Position numbers and translations under genes: made by a program. The notes under the pieces were generated by a model. It was not told the DNA's origin and made no database searches. It worked only from the letters and a program-made list of their open reading frames with translations. Below, one piece after another: positions 28,330 to 33,200 of a stretch of 33,200 nt of DNA. The stretch is taken from the NCBI GenBank assembly GCA_905235845.1, contig CAJONG010000010.1:1-33200 (forward strand), written 5' to 3'. The DNA comes from an uncultured Lachnospiraceae bacterium (GTDB lineage Bacteria; Bacillota; Clostridia; Lachnospirales; Lachnospiraceae). Every line of letters begins with the position of its first letter. Position 1 is the first letter of the stretch.

Positions 28330-29217
28330 CTATCGCGAGGCCAACTGGTCTGGCTTTGCGCCCAACTGGTTGAAATAGGCGGCCACCACGCCATCCTCGA
28401 CAAGATATGGGCGTATCTCGTCAACAGTCAGCACAATATCGATTGGGCCGTAGCAGTAAGCAGCAATCTCGTATTGGTTGAACCTGAAGGTCACGCCATC
28501 GGCGCTTACCATGAAATTGGACGCTGTCGGCTTCACGGCGTCCCACGACACATCCATATCGCCATAGCCCTCTTCTTTCGCGATCATCTGCTCGAGGCGG
28601 CTGTGCATTAGTTTCAACAAGCCGGCACGCGACTGCGCGTCGGCAAGAAACACATCGTCCACCTGCTGTCGCTTGCCGTTGATGGTGGAGTACACTGCAT
28701 ATTCGGCTGCTCCATAGCCATGTGCCCCGCCCGTATAGTTGTAGTTTGTGGTCTGGCAAACCAGCAGCGGGTCGCAATAAAGCGCCACCGTAGTATGTAG
28801 TTCCGACTCCCAGTTGAACATATAGCCCATTCCGTCGGCAGCGTCGGCAGGGTCATAGTCCATCTCGGCCATAGACTCTTCAAACTGTTTCTGCAAGTCG
28901 CCGACGTAGGCACGCAACGCTTCGGCAGCATCGCCCTGAACGGCATATTTCTCACCAAGCGCGTCGGCCACCACCTGCTTGCGCAACAAAAGCGAAACAG
29001 GATTCGAGGGGTTTTCGTTGGGCAGCACCAACACAGCGTCGACAGACAACGACGGTTCCGCATCAGGATGGTCGTGATATGCTATTGAGTCGAATGTCAG
29101 CTCCATGGATTCCGCCGCAGGAGTCTCGGCAACCGCTGCGGCTTCAGTGGCCGGCTTGCGGTGGCATGCCGTCGAAATAAAGCAGCAAGCCACCAGTATT
29201 GCAAATATCTTCTTCAT
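28330..29217 (-). CDS. DUF3298-type lipoprotein (RsiV-like)
   Basis: Signal peptide with Cys, TTNYNYTGGAHGYGAAEYAVYSTINGKRQQVDDVFL, FRFNQYEIAAYCYGPIDIVLTVDEIRPYL. Confidence 0.85.
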   Translation of the reverse strand: MKKIFAILVACCFISTACHRKPATEAAAVAETPAAESMELTFDSIAYHDHPDAEPSLSVDAVLVLPNENPSNPVSLLLRKQVVADALGEKYAVQGDAAEALRAYVGDLQKQFEESMAEMDYDPADAADGMGYMFNWESELHTTVALYCDPLLVCQTTNYNYTGGAHGYGAAEYAVYSTINGKRQQVDDVFLADAQSRAGLLKLMHSRLEQMIAKEEGYGDMDVSWDAVKPTASNFMVSADGVTFRFNQYEIAAYCYGPIDIVLTVDEIRPYLVEDGVVAAYFNQLGAKPDQLASR

Positions 29218-29251
29218 ATATTGACTGATTTTATGGATTTGTTTTTGTTTT

Positions 29252-29908
29252 CTATCTCATGTCGATTATCTCTACACCCTTGTTGGCAGAAGCGTCGAAC
29301 ATGAAGTCTCCGTCATTGCACTTGGCTCCTGATTTGAAGGCCGAAACCTGGTATATGCCCTCCGACGAATCGTAGTTATGAAGCTCCATCTGCTTGATAT
29401 AGCCGTTATTTGAGTTGATAAGCATACGTATCTTATAGTAACTCTTAGGTTTGAGCGGCGTGAGGTCGACAACCGCAGTGCCGTCGTCTTCCTGACGGAT
29501 AAACTTGACTTTGAAGTTCTTGCTGTAGGTGGCGAGCAATGCAGCAGGGTTCATAAGGTCGTCGCCGCCCTGAGCCAGAGTGTTCACAGTCACCTCGCTG
29601 GTCTGTTTGTCCCATTGCCACACGCTCTTGCCGTCGCAGTAGAGCGTCTGGCTGCCGCTCACCACACGATAGCGGCCCTTGCTGTACAGCACCTCAGCCT
29701 TCTGGCGGGCGGTCTCCTTTTTCTGGCTGTCGCGATTTATCATTGTTACCGTAAAACTCACAGCCGACTTCTCAAACACCGACGAGGCTTTCTTCAGCAC
29801 CTTGTTGGCATTTTCGTCTACTTCGCCCTTGGCGGTATGAGTTATTTGGGCCGTGGCGCAGAGCTGCAGACTGCATAAGGCTACTATAAGCGTGAAAAGT
29901 CGTTTCAT
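29252..29908 (-). CDS. LolA-like outer membrane lipoprotein carrier
   Basis: Signal peptide; AKGEVDENANKVLKKASSVFEKSAVSFTVTMIN...QTLYCDGKSVWQWDKQTSEVTVN. Confidence 0.85.
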   Translation of the reverse strand: MKRLFTLIVALCSLQLCATAQITHTAKGEVDENANKVLKKASSVFEKSAVSFTVTMINRDSQKKETARQKAEVLYSKGRYRVVSGSQTLYCDGKSVWQWDKQTSEVTVNTLAQGGDDLMNPAALLATYSKNFKVKFIRQEDDGTAVVDLTPLKPKSYYKIRMLINSNNGYIKQMELHNYDSSEGIYQVSAFKSGAKCNDGDFMFDASANKGVEIIDMR

Positions 29909-29958
29909 GGTTAGGTGTTTTTATTGATTTGTGCTGTTTTGCGAAAGTTTCTTGCTTG

Positions 29959-30570
29959 TCAATGCAGGTTGACACCTATTATATGCATAAACTCCTCGCG
30001 GGTTTTGGGGTCTTTCATAAAGGCACCGGTGAAGTCGCTGGTGGTGGTCACGGAGTTCTGCTTCTGCACGCCGCGCATCGACATGCACATGTGCTGTGCC
30101 TCGATCACCACGGCCACGCCGAGCGGTTGGAGGGTTGACTGTATGCAGTCCTTGATTTGTTTGGTGAGCCGCTCCTGCACCTGTAAACGTCTCGCGTAGG
30201 CATCAACCACACGCGGTATCTTACTCAAACCCACTATCTTGCCGTTTGGAATATAAGCCACGTGAGCCTTGCCCACAAAGGGCACCATGTGGTGTTCGCA
30301 AAGCGAGTATATCTCAATGTCCTTCACCACAACCATCTGCTTATAGTCCTCGCTGAACATAGCCGAACGCAGGATTTCCTCAGGGTTGAGGTCATAGCCG
30401 TTGGTAAAAAAAAGCATCGCCTTTGCAATGCGTTCGGGCGACTTGACCAGCCCCTCGCGATCGGGGTTCTCGCCCAGCAGACGGATAATCTGCTTGTAGT
30501 GCACGGCTAACTCGCCCACGCAAGCCTCGTCAAACTTGTCGATTTTCTGATAACCTAATTCTTGCGACAT
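29959..30570 (-). CDS. folE: GTP cyclohydrolase I
   Basis: [65 protein letters not shown]. Confidence 0.96.
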   Translation of the reverse strand: MSQELGYQKIDKFDEACVGELAVHYKQIIRLLGENPDREGLVKSPERIAKAMLFFTNGYDLNPEEILRSAMFSEDYKQMVVVKDIEIYSLCEHHMVPFVGKAHVAYIPNGKIVGLSKIPRVVDAYARRLQVQERLTKQIKDCIQSTLQPLGVAVVIEAQHMCMSMRGVQKQNSVTTTSDFTGAFMKDPKTREEFMHIIGVNLH

Positions 30571-30646
30571 ATCTTTTTACATTACTTTGCGTATAAAAAA
30601 TAGTGTGTTAGAAAACTTGGCAGTATTTTTAGTCATATTTTATCTT

Positions 30647-31840
30647 CTATTCCACCTCCAATAGCAGGCCTTTCAAGTATTCGCCCTCAGGGTGGTAGAT
30701 GCTCACTGGATGGTCGGCGGCGTGCTGCAGGTGTTTCACTATGCGCACGTTGCGTCCGGCAGTGGCGGCGGCGGTGAACGCCATTGTCTGGAAATCGGCT
30801 TGACTCACGGCCTGCGAGCAGCTGAACGTGAACAGCAGGCCGCCTGGCTTGATGCGCTCCATTGCCCGCTGGTTGATGTTGCGGTAGCCTTTCAGTCCGT
30901 TTTGCAGCGAGCGGTGGTTCTTGGCAAAGGCCGGCGGGTCGAGGATAATCAGGTCGTAGCAGTCATCAATGGTGTCGAGGTATTTCGTCACATCGGCCAC
31001 GACGCCGTTGTGGTTTGCATTCGGGAAATTCATCTCCACATGCCGGTTGCAGAGGTCGATGGCTTTTCTCGATATGTCGACCGTGTCTACTTGTTTGGCG
31101 CCTCCGCGCAATGCGTTGAGCGTGAATCCGCCCGTGTAGCCGAAACAGTTCAAGACACAACGGTTTTTAGACCATTCGCCCACCATGCGACGGTTTTCGC
31201 GTTGGTCGAGAAAAAAACCGGTCTTCTGCCCCTCGTCGAAATTTATCTTGTAGCGATTTCCCCACTCCTTGGCTTCCCACTCCGAAGGCATCTCGCCCTC
31301 GAAAGTCACCACATAGCCGTTGTCGCAGCCGCCTGGAACGGTTGTCGCACTCTTGTCGTAGACGGCTTTCAGGTCGGGCAGCAGCTCCTTGAGCAGTTGC
31401 GCAAAGGCCGTAAACTCACGGTGCATGCCGGCGCTGTGGGCTTGAAGCACCACAATGCCATTGTAATAGTCGGCTATCAGTCCGGGCATCCGGTCGCCCT
31501 CGCCGTTCACAAGACGAAACATGTTGGTCGGCAGACCCTGTGCATAATCAAACAACCCGATCGCCCGCCTGTAATCGACAGCCTTTCGCAAGCGTTCGCG
31601 CCAAAACGCCCCGTCGATGTCGCAAGGCACAAACGAGAGCACTTTGCACACTATGCTGTCACTCTGGTAATGGCCCACGGCCAGCCACTGTCGGTCGGCA
31701 GAGACAACATCAACGAGGTCGCCGTCGACGGCATGTCCCTCAACACGAGCCACGGCTCCCGAAAACAGCCACGGATGACGACGGAACAACGATTTCTCTT
31801 TCCCCCTGTGAAGTATCAGTTTTGCACGGCTCATACGCAC
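30647..31840 (-). CDS. Class I SAM-dependent rRNA methyltransferase, RlmI-like (PUA + Rossmann)
   Basis: KSLFRRHPWLFSGAVARVEG PUA start; TGFFLDQRENRRMVGEWSKNRCVLNCFGYTGGFTL; DPPAFAK. Confidence 0.93.
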   Translation of the reverse strand: MRMSRAKLILHRGKEKSLFRRHPWLFSGAVARVEGHAVDGDLVDVVSADRQWLAVGHYQSDSIVCKVLSFVPCDIDGAFWRERLRKAVDYRRAIGLFDYAQGLPTNMFRLVNGEGDRMPGLIADYYNGIVVLQAHSAGMHREFTAFAQLLKELLPDLKAVYDKSATTVPGGCDNGYVVTFEGEMPSEWEAKEWGNRYKINFDEGQKTGFFLDQRENRRMVGEWSKNRCVLNCFGYTGGFTLNALRGGAKQVDTVDISRKAIDLCNRHVEMNFPNANHNGVVADVTKYLDTIDDCYDLIILDPPAFAKNHRSLQNGLKGYRNINQRAMERIKPGGLLFTFSCSQAVSQADFQTMAFTAAATAGRNVRIVKHLQHAADHPVSIYHPEGEYLKGLLLEVE

Positions 31841-31842
31841 AG

Positions 31843-31995
31843 TCAGTCTTTATTCAATACAACCAAAGCCGCAATCACGCCGGGAACCCAGCCAGCAAGG
31901 GTTAGGAGAAAGACAATGAGAATCGAGCCGCAACCACGGTCTATTACGGCCAGCGGCGGAAAAATGATTGCCAGAAGCACTCGCAAAAAAGACAT
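31843..31995 (-). CDS. YqaE/Pmp3 family small membrane protein
   Basis: 50 aa not in the ORF track: MSFLRVLLAIIFPPLAVIDRGCGSILIVFLLTLAGWVPGVIAALVVLNKD*. Confidence 0.9.
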   Translation of the reverse strand: MSFLRVLLAIIFPPLAVIDRGCGSILIVFLLTLAGWVPGVIAALVVLNKD

Positions 31996-32009
31996 AAGCG
32001 TTTCGTTTT

Positions 32010-32699
32010 TTACGATTTCAGATCAAGAATAGTCTGCTGCGGGTTTTCGGACTTGAACACCGCGTTGCCTGCCACCAGCACGTCGGCACCGGCCTCGTAG
32101 AGCAACGGCGCGTTGCTGGTGTTTACGCCGCCGTCCACCTCAATCAGGCATTCGGGGTTCTTTCGCTCGCACAACTCGCGAAGCTGACGCACCTTGCTGT
32201 AGGTGTTCTCGATGAATTTCTGTCCGCCAAAACCTGGATTCACACTCATAAGCAGGACGAGGTCGCACATCTGCACCGTGTCCTCAAGCAACGACACCGG
32301 CGAGTGGGGATTGAGCACCACACCGCACTTCACGCCCGCGTCGCGTATGGCGGCCAGCGTGCGGTTGAGATGTGTGCAGGCTTCGTAGTGCACGGTCACA
32401 ATATCGGCCCCGCACTCTTTGAAATCAGCCACATAGCGACCTGGATCCATTATCATCAAATGAACGTCGAGCGGCTTGCACGCATATTTTTTTATATACT
32501 TTATAACCGGCTGCCCGAAAGATATGTTCGGCACAAACATTCCGTCCATCACATCTATATGCAGCCAGTCGCAACAGCTGCCGTTCAGCATCTCTATGTC
32601 GCGCTGCAGGTTGGCAAAATCGGCCGAAAGCAGCGACGGCGACACCATCTTTGTCTTTTTTTTGCTCATTACTGTTTTATCCGTTTTCTCACGACGCAA
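32010..32699 (-). CDS. rpe: Ribulose-phosphate 3-epimerase
   Basis: VSPSLLSADFANLQRDIEMLNG, LHIDVMDGMFVPNISFGQPV, LLMSVNPGFGGQKFI, EVDGGVN. Confidence 0.96.
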   Translation of the reverse strand: MRREKTDKTVMSKKKTKMVSPSLLSADFANLQRDIEMLNGSCCDWLHIDVMDGMFVPNISFGQPVIKYIKKYACKPLDVHLMIMDPGRYVADFKECGADIVTVHYEACTHLNRTLAAIRDAGVKCGVVLNPHSPVSLLEDTVQMCDLVLLMSVNPGFGGQKFIENTYSKVRQLRELCERKNPECLIEVDGGVNTSNAPLLYEAGADVLVAGNAVFKSENPQQTILDLKS

Positions 32700-32802
32700 T
32701 TCAGCGTCGCATCTTTACACATTAATTAACGCACTCGACAGCGTAATATTATTCAAATATCCACAAATTCGCAAACATTGAAGCCGAAACCTTTTATTTT
32801 TT

Positions 32803-32810
32803 TATCTTTG
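32803..32810 (+). promoter_or_regulatory. Bacteroidetes-type -7 promoter motif (TAnnTTTG) upstream of xseA
   Basis: TATCTTTG shortly before the xseA start. Confidence 0.5.
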
Positions 32811-32836
32811 CAATGATTAATGCAGAATGGCATCGA

Positions 32837-33104
32837 ATGGAAAAAACCAGACTTACGCTATACGAACTCAACCTGTGCGTCGGCGAGACTATAGAGCACG
32901 GAATGCCCGGCCCCTACTGGGTAGAGGCCGAGTTGTCGGAATGTCGCGAAAACACCAACGGCCACTGCTACATGAACCTTATCGAGAAAAGCGACAACAG
33001 CACAACCCCTATCGCAAGCGCCCGTGCCATCTGCTGGAAATCGAACTGGCCAACCATACGCAATTGTTTCGAGAATGCCACAGGACAGCGGTTGCAGGCT
33101 GGCA
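32837..33104 (+). pseudogene. xseA: Exodeoxyribonuclease VII large subunit, 5' fragment (N-terminal OB-fold only)
   Basis: MEKTRLTLYELNLCVGETIEHGMPGPYWVEAELSECRENTNGHCYMNLIEKSDNSTTPIASARAICWKSNWPTIRNCFENATGQRLQAG then abrupt stop. Confidence 0.88.
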
Positions 33105-33200
33105 TGTAGACTCAACTACCAAGTGCAACACAGTTGTGCAAATATAGCATAAATTTAAGTTTGGGGGTATCGAAGTTCAAAAGTTTTCTCGGTCGGAGGT
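33105..33200 (+). mobile_element. Putative left end of an IS30-family insertion sequence (terminal inverted repeat plus leader), continuing off-window
   Basis: TGTAGACTCAACTACCAAGTGCAACA at the xseA break resembles the IS30 terminal repeat as recalled (TGTAGATTCAATTGGTCAACGCAACA); sequence after it is non-coding. Confidence 0.6.

Noticed and set aside
30692-32032. 446-aa plus-strand ORF
   Set aside because: Antisense to the RlmI-like gene and the YqaE/Pmp3 gene; composition typical of a shadow ORF.
1-33200. CRISPR array, tRNA or rRNA genes, prophage or integron
   Set aside because: No regularly spaced direct repeats, no tRNA-like cloverleaf or rRNA sequence, and no integrase or phage genes were recognised by eye.

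Overview
The window appears to be two unrelated genomes joined at about 27.2 kb. Positions 1 to ~27,205 are a Lachnospiraceae-like Firmicutes segment, coded mostly on the minus strand. It carries: a UPF0210 (PFL) + ACT protein pair; a HAD phosphatase; a YycJ/WalJ-like MBL hydrolase; an FtsA-like ATPase with a long C-terminal extension; coaE; polA; a zf-HC2 protein; hisS; a hexuronate catabolism cluster (uxaA-uxaB-uxaC-kdgK-kdgA-kduI, with divergent kduD and an AraC regulator); a lipoprotein barnase/barstar pair; a zinc-ribbon membrane protein; a DUF6472-type small protein; a degenerate GGDEF protein; hemZ; an MBL hydrolase; and the 3' end of a relA/spoT gene. From ~27,215 to 33,104 the sequence is Bacteroidales-like: the 5' end of a dpp/opp-type permease, tsaB, a DUF3298 lipoprotein, a LolA-like protein, folE, an RlmI-like methyltransferase, a YqaE/Pmp3 peptide, rpe, and xseA. 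xseA is cut at 33,105 by what looks like an IS30-family terminal repeat. The join lies inside one ORF that fuses a permease N-terminus to a RelA C-terminus, so a metagenomic assembly chimera is the most economical explanation. The best candidate for something undescribed is a pair of ~225-nt structured elements in opposite orientation between hisS and uxaA. They share architecture (long bulged stem, outer GCCGCC stem, two mini-hairpins with 6-nt loops ATCC[C/A]T) and carry compensatory base-pair changes.
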